From the IMG/VR virus record IMGVR_UViG_3300044808_000081, positions 1 to 36,816 of that record: a stretch of DNA of 36,816 nt. One strand, written 5' to 3'. Of the stretch, positions 1-6,325 are shown piece by piece; positions within the stretch are counted from its first letter, which is position 1, and every line of letters begins with the position of its first letter. Position numbers and translations under genes: made by a program. The notes below the pieces were generated by a model that worked only from the letters and a program-made list of their open reading frames with translations, did no database searches and had not been told where the DNA came from. The DNA comes from a virus.

Positions 1-1149
1 ATGCCGAATGAGGGGGAAACCTTCACCGTTACCGCGGATGATGAAGGCAAGATCATCTACTGGTCGAAGGGCGCCGAAGAGGTGCTCGGTCTGGACGAGG
101 CCGACGCTGTCGGGCTCAACCTCGTCGCCAGACTCTTCACGAGGTTCGACCTCATCAAGGGCTATGGCGCTTTTGCCGACGCGCTCAAGGGCGGCAGCTG
201 GGAAGGACAGATCTACGCCCGGCACAGAAATGGATCCGAGATCCCGCTGCTCCTCTCGCTCGCCCCGATCGAAGACGAGGAGGGCGTGACCTTTGGAGTG
301 GTCGCCGCCGGCCAGGTGCTCCCGGTGAAGGACCCCGACGGCGTCGATCTCAAGGACGAGTTCCTCAGCTACCTGATCCATGAGCGAGGCCTCTCCCCTC
401 TCACCGCGACCACCTATCTCGCGGGGCTGGAGCGCCTCGAGCGGTTCTGCGGGAAGGCAGCCGAGCTGCTCCAGGCGAACGACGTCCGCCATTTCCTCAG
501 GGAGTCGGGTGGCGCTCCGTCGACGAGGAACAACACGCTCTCCTCGATCAAGGCGTTCTTCCGCTGGATGAACCTCGAGGGCTACCGCGATTACTCGCCG
601 ATCCTGTCGGTCTCGGGCCCGAAGAAGACGCCGGCGGCGCCCAAGTCACTTCGGGTTTCGGAGTCGCGCCAGATCCTCGACCTTTGTTCACGGCCGCACG
701 AGTTCCGGGTCATCTACTTCGGTCTCTACGCCGGGTGTCGCGTCTCCGAAAGCGCCCGCATCACAGCGAACGAGTGGCAGGACGATCGCCTCCGCTTCCT
801 GGGCAAGGGACGCAAGATCCGCGAGGTCCCGCTTCACCCGATGCTTGCCAAGCACCGCGAGGTCATCCTCTCGAAACAGCCATCCGAGTCGACGCTGAAG
901 CACCTGTGTGTCTCTTTCGCTCACCTGACCGGCATCCAGTTCTCGAGCCACGATCTGAGGAAGACGTTCGGGGTGATGCTGTCCGAGGCCCGCGTAAGCC
1001 GGGACGTGATCGCCGAGCTCCTCGGTCACACCCAGTCCGTGACGACCGCCTCCTACGTCCCCGTCCGCTGGGGCGAGCTCGTCGAGGCGATGGAGAAGCT
1101 CACCTACGGAACCGACGAGGAGCTGAAAGAGATGGTCGGGCGTGAGTAG
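1..1149 (+). CDS. int: PAS domain-tyrosine recombinase (phage integrase) fusion
   Basis: A 382-residue protein that should catalyse site-specific integration and excision of the phage. Residues about 7-105 read as a PAS sensor fold (GKIIYWSKGAEEVLG near the start, then GSWEGQIYARHRNG and a final beta hairpin). Residues about 116-200 are a SAM-like core-binding domain (YLIHERGLSPLTATTYLAGL). The catalytic domain has the full set R247 (GCRVSE), K269 (GKGRK), H317-x-x-R320 (SSHDLRKTF), H343 (LLGH) and the nucleophile Y352. The PAS module takes the place of the arm-binding domain often found at the N-terminus of phage integrases. It lacks the LOV cysteine motif, so any ligand is unknown. The first base of the window is the A of its ATG, so upstream signals and a possible longer N-terminus cannot be seen. 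It overlaps the next gene by 8 bases. The recombinase call is secure; the PAS call is strong by motif but not tested. Confidence 0.93.
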   Translation: MPNEGETFTVTADDEGKIIYWSKGAEEVLGLDEADAVGLNLVARLFTRFDLIKGYGAFADALKGGSWEGQIYARHRNGSEIPLLLSLAPIEDEEGVTFGVVAAGQVLPVKDPDGVDLKDEFLSYLIHERGLSPLTATTYLAGLERLERFCGKAAELLQANDVRHFLRESGGAPSTRNNTLSSIKAFFRWMNLEGYRDYSPILSVSGPKKTPAAPKSLRVSESRQILDLCSRPHEFRVIYFGLYAGCRVSESARITANEWQDDRLRFLGKGRKIREVPLHPMLAKHREVILSKQPSESTLKHLCVSFAHLTGIQFSSHDLRKTFGVMLSEARVSRDVIAELLGHTQSVTTASYVPVRWGELVEAMEKLTYGTDEELKEMVGRE

Positions 1150-1357
1150 ACAGTGGGACGGCTGGCAGCGGGAGATCGATCTCCTCGAGCTGGGCTTGCC
1201 GGCGGCACGCTGCATGATCGGCGAGAACGAGTTCGAGGACCCCGAGCGGATCGTCGCCGGCCGCGCCTACCGGGCGATCCAAACGAAGCTCCGAGAAGTG
1301 AACCAACGGCTGTGGGCCAAGCGCCGGCCTTTCGACCGCATTAGTCTCGGAGCCTGA
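1142..1357 (+). CDS. small hypothetical protein coupled to the integrase
   Basis: A 71-residue protein starting at a GTG inside the last codons of the integrase, so the two are probably translationally coupled. It is mostly charged and helical, with no signal peptide, membrane segment or Cys pair. I do not recognise the family. Its place directly after the integrase suggests a partner or a recombination directionality factor, but it does not show a clear winged-helix excisionase pattern, so that remains a guess. About 25 bases separate it from the next gene. Confidence 0.65.
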   Translation: MSRQWDGWQREIDLLELGLPAARCMIGENEFEDPERIVAGRAYRAIQTKLREVNQRLWAKRRPFDRISLGA

Positions 1358-1382
1358 CACTGAGTTATCTGGGGAGGGGACC

Positions 1383-1943
1383 ATGTGGGGGAAAGTGAAC
1401 GTGTGGGTGCGCGAGCACGCCTGGCTCGCCGTCGGGATCGGGCTGATCCTCGGCATGTCGCTCGGAGCTGCCGCAACCAAGGTTGATCCTGCCGAGGAGA
1501 AGACCTCCTCAGTCGCCGCCGAGCCCGAAGAATCATCGAGCGAAGAAGAGACCTCGGAAACGACGACCCCGACGACCGAATACGTCGCTCCGGTCCAAGA
1601 GGATCCCGAGGTCAGGTTCTCGCAGACCTGCGACTACCTCCTGTCGAACGAGATCTACGGGGACATCTCGCTGATCGGCGATTCGAAGGTCAGGAACACC
1701 GGGAACGTCGGGGTAAGGGGCAAGATCATCTTCAGGTGGAACCAGGCTGGCGCCGCTCCCATCAAAGAGGAGAAGGAGTTCCGCCTCGAGGTGGGAACGA
1801 CCACGCACGTTCGAGCCAATCTGAAGTACCCGTATCAGGGTGAAGGCGGCGACATCGTCGACAGGATCCAAGCCCTTCCTTACGACGATCACTGCAAGGT
1901 GAACGCTGTACTCACAGACACGTTCGGCGAGCCGGTGGAATGA
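1383..1943 (+). CDS. membrane-anchored extracytoplasmic protein
   Basis: A 186-residue protein with a strong ribosome site (GGGGAGGGGACC directly before the ATG). Residues about 13-34 form one hydrophobic segment (WLAVGIGLILGMSLGAAA) that may be a signal anchor. Residues 35-67 are a disordered linker of Glu, Ser and Thr, a pattern typical of surface-exposed actinobacterial proteins. The C-terminal part (68-186) looks like a compact beta domain with two cysteines (SQTCDYLL and DDHCKV) that could form a disulfide outside the cell. The function is unknown. Because it sits with the integrase on the strand opposite to the virion genes, expression from the prophage and a role in surface alteration or superinfection exclusion are plausible inferences. 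It overlaps the next gene by 4 bases. Confidence 0.75.
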   Translation: MWGKVNVWVREHAWLAVGIGLILGMSLGAAATKVDPAEEKTSSVAAEPEESSSEEETSETTTPTTEYVAPVQEDPEVRFSQTCDYLLSNEIYGDISLIGDSKVRNTGNVGVRGKIIFRWNQAGAAPIKEEKEFRLEVGTTTHVRANLKYPYQGEGGDIVDRIQALPYDDHCKVNAVLTDTFGEPVE

Positions 1944-2473
1944 TGCAGCCGATGGAGAACAAAGACTCGATGCCGACCATCCTTCTGATGGTGGGCGGGG
2001 GGCTCGCGGTGCTCGGTTCTTTCCTGCCGTGGGTATCGATCCAATCCGGCTTCGGCACGATCTCGAAGAGCGGCATGGACGGCGGCGACGGCATCTTCAC
2101 CCTCGGCGCTGGCGTGCTCGCTGCGATCTTCGGCTTCCTCGCCTACAACGGTGGTCGGTCTCAGGTACGACCGGCGCAGGTGATCGGAATCGTGGCAGCG
2201 CTCATCACAGGAAGTGTCGCGATCTACGACTACATCGATATAACTGAGCGCGTCGACAGCCTCGGATCGAACGCATTCGTGAGCGGAAGCGTTGGCGCCG
2301 GTCTCTACACGCTCTTCGTCGCTGCTGCTCTCATGCTCGCGGGAGGGATTCTTGTCGAGAGGCTACTGCGCGCTCCGACGCGAGATGCAGCCGTTTCGAC
2401 CGAGCCCCCTGATCTATCTCAGCCGCCCTACCACCCGCCCCCTCCGGGGTGGAAGCCAGGAGACCCCAGATGA
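1940..2473 (+). CDS. four-helix membrane protein with proline-rich tail
   Basis: A 177-residue protein whose ATG overlaps the upstream stop codon. Four hydrophobic helices are visible at about 13-33, 51-69, 81-99 and 118-143. A loop after helix 1 contains GMDGGDGIFTLGAG, a pattern seen in small actinobacterial membrane proteins with a conserved loop before helix 2. The last 25 residues are proline-rich and end PPPPGWKPGDPR, which faintly recalls the short PPGWYPDP motif of actinobacterial membrane proteins. No enzyme motif is seen. With its neighbours it forms a set of three envelope proteins beside the integrase, suggesting a lysogenic conversion or exclusion role. That is inference from location. 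Confidence 0.75.
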   Translation: MMQPMENKDSMPTILLMVGGGLAVLGSFLPWVSIQSGFGTISKSGMDGGDGIFTLGAGVLAAIFGFLAYNGGRSQVRPAQVIGIVAALITGSVAIYDYIDITERVDSLGSNAFVSGSVGAGLYTLFVAAALMLAGGILVERLLRAPTRDAAVSTEPPDLSQPPYHPPPPGWKPGDPR

Positions 2474-3006
2474 AGAAGCTGATCCTTGTCGTCGCACTAA
2501 CCCTCATCGCAAGCGTGGCGTTCGCGGACACGAAGACCATCCAGGACGCGAAAGGTGACAACAACTCCGACCAGGGCGGCCAAGGTGACATCCGCTCGGT
2601 GACCGCGACTCATACGAAGTCGGGGAAGCTGAAGTTCAAGATCGTGCAGTGGAACACGATCGAGGGGAGAGGTCGGCCCCGCAACGCCCCGATGGTCGTC
2701 ATCACGACGAACACACCCGATGCGACCTGCGCCAACGAGAAGGGCGAGCTCTACTCCTTCGGTGGCGAGGACGACAACGACCAGGTCTACGCTCCCTGCG
2801 CTGATCCGAGTGACGAAGGTTTCTACGCGACGAAGAACCCGAACCCGTACACCCGCGTCTTCATCGTCCATCCGAAATGGTTGGGAAGCCCAGACAAGAT
2901 CTTCTGGGGAGTCCGCACGAATGGGGACGAGGCCCCCGATGAAGCGCACGCCACGCGCTGGTTCTTCACGTCATGGCAGCAATACGCCCAGCGACATCGT
3001 CTCTGA
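2470..3006 (+). CDS. secreted protein of unknown function
   Basis: A 178-residue protein. The chosen start (ATG at 2470, giving MKKLILVVALTLIASVAFADT) yields a textbook signal peptide with likely cleavage after AFA, and it overlaps the upstream stop as ATGA. An upstream in-frame start would add seven residues ahead of the signal peptide and is less likely. The mature part is rich in beta structure, has two cysteines (ATCANEK and APCADPSDE) and ends WFFTSWQQYAQRHRL. I do not recognise the family; DAKGDNNSDQGGQGDI near the mature N-terminus recalls acidic metal-binding loops. It is the last gene of the + strand operon and is followed at once by a hairpin. Confidence 0.75.
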   Translation: MKKLILVVALTLIASVAFADTKTIQDAKGDNNSDQGGQGDIRSVTATHTKSGKLKFKIVQWNTIEGRGRPRNAPMVVITTNTPDATCANEKGELYSFGGEDDNDQVYAPCADPSDEGFYATKNPNPYTRVFIVHPKWLGSPDKIFWGVRTNGDEAPDEAHATRWFFTSWQQYAQRHRL

Positions 3007-3007
3007 C

Positions 3008-3022
3008 CTTCGCGGAGCGAAG
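3008..3022 (+). terminator. hairpin after the + strand operon
   Basis: CTTCGC-GGA-GCGAAG is a perfect 6-bp stem with a 3-base loop, beginning two bases after the stop codon of the secreted-protein gene. There is no U-tract, so it is a weak intrinsic terminator at best or an mRNA 3' stabiliser. It lies in the convergent gap between the + operon and the end of the - strand operon. Confidence 0.4.
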
Positions 3023-3160
3023 TACGTATCGCCCCTAGCAAGCGTGAAGGCTGTCCTCCCGGCCCTCGACTGCCTGGTCGAGCTTGTAAGCCGTTTCTAG
3101 CACCCATGCGATCGCTGCGACTAGGAGACCCAGCAGCAGAGCTTAGCTTGAGGGCGCGCT

Positions 3161-3523
3161 TCACTCGCGGCCGTACGACCTCAGTCGGTCACGCTCACGA
3201 AAGTCCAGGATGGAGTTACCTAGCAGTAGAACGGAGACGGCGAGGAAGATCACGACGAAGGCCATGTTCTTCGGGCTCTCGGTCGCTCTTGGCGGGGTCA
3301 GAAGAGCCATCACCCCGACCGCGCAGAGGAGGAGCTGGACGACTGTGCGGATCGCTTCTCGTCGGAAAGTGGACATGGCGACGATCCAGCGCCGGCCCTT
3401 GTGCCCGAGGCTCTTCATCATCCGCACGTCGGAGGTGGCCTCCCACAGAACGAGCAAGTGAACGACCAGAGCGACGAGCGTGATCAGCGTCCAGACGACT
3501 TCGGCGGCGTCAAAGCTCCTCAA
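3161..3523 (-). CDS. small multi-pass membrane protein, end of the lysis block
   Basis: A 120-residue protein if it starts at the TTG at 3523, which overlaps the upstream gene by 14 bases and follows GGGGAC. An ATG at 3592 is also in frame but would overlap the upstream gene by 83 bases and lacks a ribosome site. Three hydrophobic segments are visible (WTLITLVALVVHLLVLW, VVQLLLCAVGVMALL and MAFVVIFLAVSVLLL). It is the last gene of the long - strand operon, following the endolysin and two small membrane proteins. A role in lysis (holin, antiholin or accessory) is possible, but nothing in the sequence proves it. Confidence 0.6.
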   Translation of the reverse strand: MRSFDAAEVVWTLITLVALVVHLLVLWEATSDVRMMKSLGHKGRRWIVAMSTFRREAIRTVVQLLLCAVGVMALLTPPRATESPKNMAFVVIFLAVSVLLLGNSILDFRERDRLRSYGRE

Positions 3524-3692
3524 CGACGTCCCCAAGGTTGCCGGCAAGAACGTCCGCCTCGGCCGAGAGAGCTCGAAGGCGTTGCTGGACATCGTTCAGC
3601 CGTTCCTTAACGACCTGCTTCTCAGCTTCTTCTTCGGTGAGGGGCGGCACGTATGAATCGCGCGGCCCGAAGAGCTTCCTCAGGATCTTCAC
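3510..3692 (-). CDS. small coiled-coil protein in the lysis block
   Basis: A 60-residue protein starting at a GTG that overlaps the upstream stop as GTGA. The N-terminus (VKILRKLFGPRDSYVPPLT) is basic and hydrophobic. The rest (EEEAEKQVVKERLNDVQQRL and on to VEEL) is a predicted coiled coil. It lies between two membrane proteins and has no recognised family. The length and overlaps match neighbouring genes, so it is probably real. It may partner one of the adjacent membrane proteins. Confidence 0.55.
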   Translation of the reverse strand: MKILRKLFGPRDSYVPPLTEEEAEKQVVKERLNDVQQRLRALSAEADVLAGNLGDVVEEL

Positions 3693-3895
3693 TTCGACTC
3701 CAACGTCGAGACGGCCGCTTCCGCTGTTCGGGCGCCGGAGAGTGCTAGTCGTTTCCACTCGTCGCGGTCCTTTCGCATCTCGTCGTACGCCCAGCCCCAG
3801 ACCCAGAGCTTCTTGAGGCCCATCCAGATCCAGAGCACCAGCGCGCCCAACAGGCCGGCGTCACGGAAGAGCTCGACGAGTTCGACAACGGTCAT
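3689..3895 (-). CDS. small one-helix membrane protein, holin-like
   Basis: A 68-residue protein whose ATG overlaps the stop of the putative holin as ATGA. An N-terminal amphipathic stretch (MTVVELVELFRDAG) leads into one hydrophobic helix (LLGALVLWIWMGLKKLWVWGWAY) and then a charged helix (EMRKDRDEWKRLAL). This layout is common among small membrane proteins next to the endolysin in actinophages. It could be a second holin, an antiholin or an accessory lysis protein. An upstream in-frame extension overlaps the holin gene entirely and is rejected as the start. Confidence 0.65.
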   Translation of the reverse strand: MTVVELVELFRDAGLLGALVLWIWMGLKKLWVWGWAYDEMRKDRDEWKRLALSGARTAEAAVSTLESK

Positions 3896-4110
3896 CCCTT
3901 CTTGGCGATACCGCGCGAGATCGCGTAGGCACCGGTGCCACCAGCGGTGACCGTCATCCACTGGTCGGCTGTGATCGAGTGCGTCGCGCAGAGGATGGTC
4001 GCGGCGATCACCGCAAGTAGCGTGAGCCAGAATTCCGTCGACGCGAGTCCGGCCTTTGGCTCGAACTCAGCCTCTTCGTTCTTCTTGACCCCTTTGACCT
4101 TGGCCGTCAT
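3892..4110 (-). CDS. putative holin
   Basis: A 72-residue protein beginning at an ATG that overlaps the amidase stop as ATGA. It has a charged N-terminus (MTAKVKGVKKNEEAEFEPKA), two hydrophobic segments (STEFWLTLLAVIAATILCA and WMTVTAGGTGAYAISRG) and a basic end (GIAKKG). The pattern S/T-E-F-W followed by a helix, then YAxSRGxAK at the C-terminus, is typical of actinophage holin-like proteins. It would form the membrane lesions that release the endolysin. Its place directly after the amidase supports this. A longer open frame running through the amidase in the same frame is a shadow. Confidence 0.75.
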   Translation of the reverse strand: MTAKVKGVKKNEEAEFEPKAGLASTEFWLTLLAVIAATILCATHSITADQWMTVTAGGTGAYAISRGIAKKG

Positions 4111-4784
4111 CGCCTCTTCTCCTTCAGCCCGTAGAGGTAGCCGCGCACCCGGCCCCGGAACTTGTCGAGGTCGATGCCCGCCGGATCGATCTTTCGGGAC
4201 GTCCATTCCTTGTGGCCGATCACCATCGGTGGGCCGACGTCCATACGGTTGAGGAGCGAGGCGAAGAGCCTGCCAATCGCTTTCTTCTGCTCCTCCGGCC
4301 ACTCTTCGCCAAGGCCGTCGTTCTCGCACTCGACTCCGATGAGGTAGCTGTTGCCGTCGTCCTCCGGGATGCCCTTCAGCGGCCCACCTTCGCCAGCGTG
4401 GTAGCACCGACCGGCGGCGACGAAGTAGATCGTCCCGTCGCGACCGACGACGAAGTTCGAAAGCGGTCCCGGGAGATCCGCGCGACCGTGAGTGACGATT
4501 CCCAGCGCCGGCGCGTTGCCGAGCTTCTTTCCGGACGCTGTGTGGTGGAACATGACCCCGCGCGGCTCGAACGTCCCCGGATGACCACGGTCCTTCCAGC
4601 CTTCGACTTTCTCGATCCTGAGGCCCAGCTCCTTCAGCTCCGCGCCGAGGCCGTCGAAGATGCGATCGACCTTCGGTCCGAGGGGGGTCACGTTCGCGAC
4701 GCGGCGAGTGGTGATCGATTCGGTGTCTGGCTCTAGCTTCGGTCGGGAAGTGTCCTGAACATCGCTCTGCGAGAAGTCGCACAT
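4107..4784 (-). CDS. endolysin, N-acetylmuramoyl-L-alanine amidase (Amidase_2)
   Basis: A 225-residue zinc amidase expected to cut the bond between N-acetylmuramic acid and L-alanine in the cell wall. Residues about 72-215 carry the Amidase_2 / peptidoglycan-recognition fold: GVMFHHTAS (zinc ligand H80 or H81), DGTIYFVAAGRCYHAG, IGVECEND, and IGHKEWTSRKIDP (H191 and D200 as the other likely zinc ligands, K198 conserved). The first 70 residues include a predicted coiled stretch (VDRIFDGLGAELKELGLRIEKV) and no signal peptide, so export depends on the holin. No separate wall-binding domain is seen. The gene follows a short gap containing a CTGCATAGAC site and has no strong ribosome site. Confidence 0.92.
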   Translation of the reverse strand: MCDFSQSDVQDTSRPKLEPDTESITTRRVANVTPLGPKVDRIFDGLGAELKELGLRIEKVEGWKDRGHPGTFEPRGVMFHHTASGKKLGNAPALGIVTHGRADLPGPLSNFVVGRDGTIYFVAAGRCYHAGEGGPLKGIPEDDGNSYLIGVECENDGLGEEWPEEQKKAIGRLFASLLNRMDVGPPMVIGHKEWTSRKIDPAGIDLDKFRGRVRGYLYGLKEKRR

Positions 4785-4819
4785 GGACCGAGCATCGGGG
4801 AGAGGGTTAACGCTGGGTC

Positions 4820-4829
4820 GTCTATGCAG
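4820..4829 (-). promoter_or_regulatory. CTGCATAGAC boundary site A
   Basis: An exact copy of CTGCATAGAC on the - strand, beginning at the base after the stop codon of the RTX gene and 36 bases before the amidase start. It is one of four identical sites, all in the direction of transcription at non-overlapping gene junctions. Regulatory function is inferred. Confidence 0.55.
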
Positions 4830-5450
4830 TCAGCGTTCGCACCCATAGCGCGCTTCGGAGCGACAGGTGTCGGTACCGTCCCCGCCGTAATCGGAGTCAT
4901 CGGTTCCCGCGCCCCCGTCGAGGTAGTCGTTGCCTTTATCTCCCGTTAACCGATCGTTGTTCGAAGGCCCGCCGTTGATCCAGTCGTTGCCTTCGTAGCA
5001 AGGTCGTCCGTAGGCGATGTCCCGCGCGCAGTAGTCGCCCGTCGCTATGTTCCCGTCGAGCGTGTACGTCCAATCGGGTCTACTTGCTCCCGCTGCTCCG
5101 GTGGAGATCGTGTCATCCCCGCCGTTGCCTTCGAGAGAGTCGTTGTCGTCACCGCCGCGCATCGTGTCGTCGCCCTGGTTCCCGTAGAGGTCGTCGGGGC
5201 CAGGGCCACCGCAGATGAGGTCCGAACCCCCTAGTCCTTGGATGATGTCGGAACCTGGCCCGCCCTGGATGATGTCCCTGATCGAGGTCCCGTTCAGAAC
5301 GTCGTCGCCAGTGGTCCCGACGATGTTCGCCGCGATGCCATCGCAGGTGGTCTCCACGACGAGCACTTCCTGGGTCGAGCGCGTCGCAGCGAAGATCCCA
5401 CCAGCTAGAGCGGTTGCGGCGAGGCCGGCTGCAAGAGCTTTGCGCCTCAT
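4830..5450 (-). CDS. secreted RTX-type calcium-binding repeat protein
   Basis: A 206-residue protein with a signal peptide (MRRKALAAGLAATALAGGIFAA). A run of glycine/aspartate nonapeptides typical of hemolysin-type calcium-binding repeats follows (GGPGSDIIQGLGGSDLI, GGPGPDDLYGNQGDDTM, and later GDKGNDYLDGGAG). Such repeats fold as a parallel beta-roll with calcium between the turns. A middle insert (about 118-155) breaks the repeats and carries cysteines (DYCARDIAYGRPCYEG); two more cysteines lie near the end. It overlaps the upstream fibre gene as ATGA and is followed by the lysis genes. It could be a secreted adhesin, a virion accessory protein, or a host-derived surface protein. Similar short RTX proteins are common in Thermoleophilia-like actinobacteria, so acquisition from a host is plausible. 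Confidence 0.85.
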   Translation of the reverse strand: MRRKALAAGLAATALAGGIFAATRSTQEVLVVETTCDGIAANIVGTTGDDVLNGTSIRDIIQGGPGSDIIQGLGGSDLICGGPGPDDLYGNQGDDTMRGGDDNDSLEGNGGDDTISTGAAGASRPDWTYTLDGNIATGDYCARDIAYGRPCYEGNDWINGGPSNNDRLTGDKGNDYLDGGAGTDDSDYGGDGTDTCRSEARYGCER

Positions 5451-6259
5451 GCGAGCTTCACGACGTACAGAGAGACGCTAGAAAGTTCCTTAGCGCCTCC
5501 ACTGTTCTGGTAGACCTTCACGGCGAGGGGGATGGGCAGGTTGCCGTTCCAGAACTCTGTTACGACCACCACGCCCGTGGCGGCAAGCAGCGCGAGGGGT
5601 CCGGGTGGGGCGTAGTTCTCTACGTCTTTGCTGTCTGAAGCCGAGACCAGAACCTTTCGGACGTCGTTTCCGGTGTCACCCCATTGCACGGTGGGCTGGA
5701 TAACGTAGACCCCTTCTTCGAGAAGCCTCATGTTCCCGCCACTTAGATCGCACCAGTCCGGGGCCAGGCTGAGACTTGCCAACGGCGCAATCACGTCCAC
5801 GCCGTCCGGAACCGCTAGAGGACCGAGGCTCGCAAACCCAGATGCCCTTCGGTCGTCGAGCGCTATCTCTGACCCTCCGCCCGACGGCGGCGCGGGGACG
5901 AGATCGTCAGCTTCGGCGTCGAGAGTCACTACATCGCCTGGAGCGGCACCCTCGAGATCAAGCTCAGGTTCAGGGGTTTCTCGGGTTCCGCGAACGACGA
6001 GATGCTTCGCTGGCGCGCGGCCTTCGTTCACCGCTGCAGAACCTGAACCTGGGACCGTTAGCGGATACGTCCATCGGTGCCCACCGTGCGTGGCCGTCTC
6101 GGTCACCAGGTATTCACCCGCGGCGAGCGTGCTGGTCCACGACCCATTCGTCACGGTCGGTGAAGTCGGTGACCCGATCGCTACCCCGGTGTCGGGGTCG
6201 ATCTCCTGGATCGAAACGGTTGAGAGCGGATTGTCAACGCTGCGCGTGACTGAGGGCAT
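5447..6259 (-). CDS. minor tail / fibre-tip protein, putative receptor-binding
   Basis: A 270-residue protein with a strong ribosome site (AAAGGAGG before the ATG). The N-terminal 75 residues look like a prealbumin-like or Ig-like beta domain (VSIQEIDPDTGVAIGSPTSP ending GEYLVTETAT). Residues about 80-150 are a linker rich in Pro, Gly and acidic residues. The C-terminal 115 residues resemble a C1q/TNF-like jelly-roll head (RLLEEGVYVIQPTVQWG, then LPIPLAVKVYQN and LSSVSLYVVKLA). Such trimeric heads are common at fibre tips. Its place after the tail-fibre gene supports a receptor-binding role, but this is inferred from fold hints only. Confidence 0.65.
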   Translation of the reverse strand: MPSVTRSVDNPLSTVSIQEIDPDTGVAIGSPTSPTVTNGSWTSTLAAGEYLVTETATHGGHRWTYPLTVPGSGSAAVNEGRAPAKHLVVRGTRETPEPELDLEGAAPGDVVTLDAEADDLVPAPPSGGGSEIALDDRRASGFASLGPLAVPDGVDVIAPLASLSLAPDWCDLSGGNMRLLEEGVYVIQPTVQWGDTGNDVRKVLVSASDSKDVENYAPPGPLALLAATGVVVVTEFWNGNLPIPLAVKVYQNSGGAKELSSVSLYVVKLA

Positions 6260-6313
6260 CGTTCCTCCTTTGATGTCTCAGCCGAGAGTGAGGGAGGAAC
6301 GTTGCGCGGCGTC

Positions 6314-6323
6314 GTCTATGCAG
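6314..6323 (-). promoter_or_regulatory. CTGCATAGAC boundary site B
   Basis: An exact copy of CTGCATAGAC on the - strand, two bases after the tail-fibre stop codon and 55 bases before the next start codon. The following bases (GACGCCGCG) resemble those at site A (GACCCAGCG). Function is inferred from recurrence and placement. Confidence 0.55.
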
Positions 6324-6325
6324 AG

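Noticed and set aside
1-1. An att site near the integrase
   Set aside because: The window starts at the integrase ATG, so the usual upstream location cannot be seen; no convincing repeat between the two window ends was found.
1-340. LOV-type photosensor for the PAS domain
   Set aside because: The flavin-binding cysteine motif GXNCRFLQ is absent, so light sensing through a LOV adduct is not supported.
4107-4782. The long open frame upstream of the holin in the holin frame
   Set aside because: It overlaps the amidase completely and is Arg-rich; only the last 72 codons, from ATG 4110, make a credible protein.
4820-4829. CTGCATAGAC read as a standard sigma-70 -10 element
   Set aside because: It does not fit TANNNT or extended -10 spacing well, and no TTGACA-like -35 lies 16-18 bases upstream at any of the four sites.
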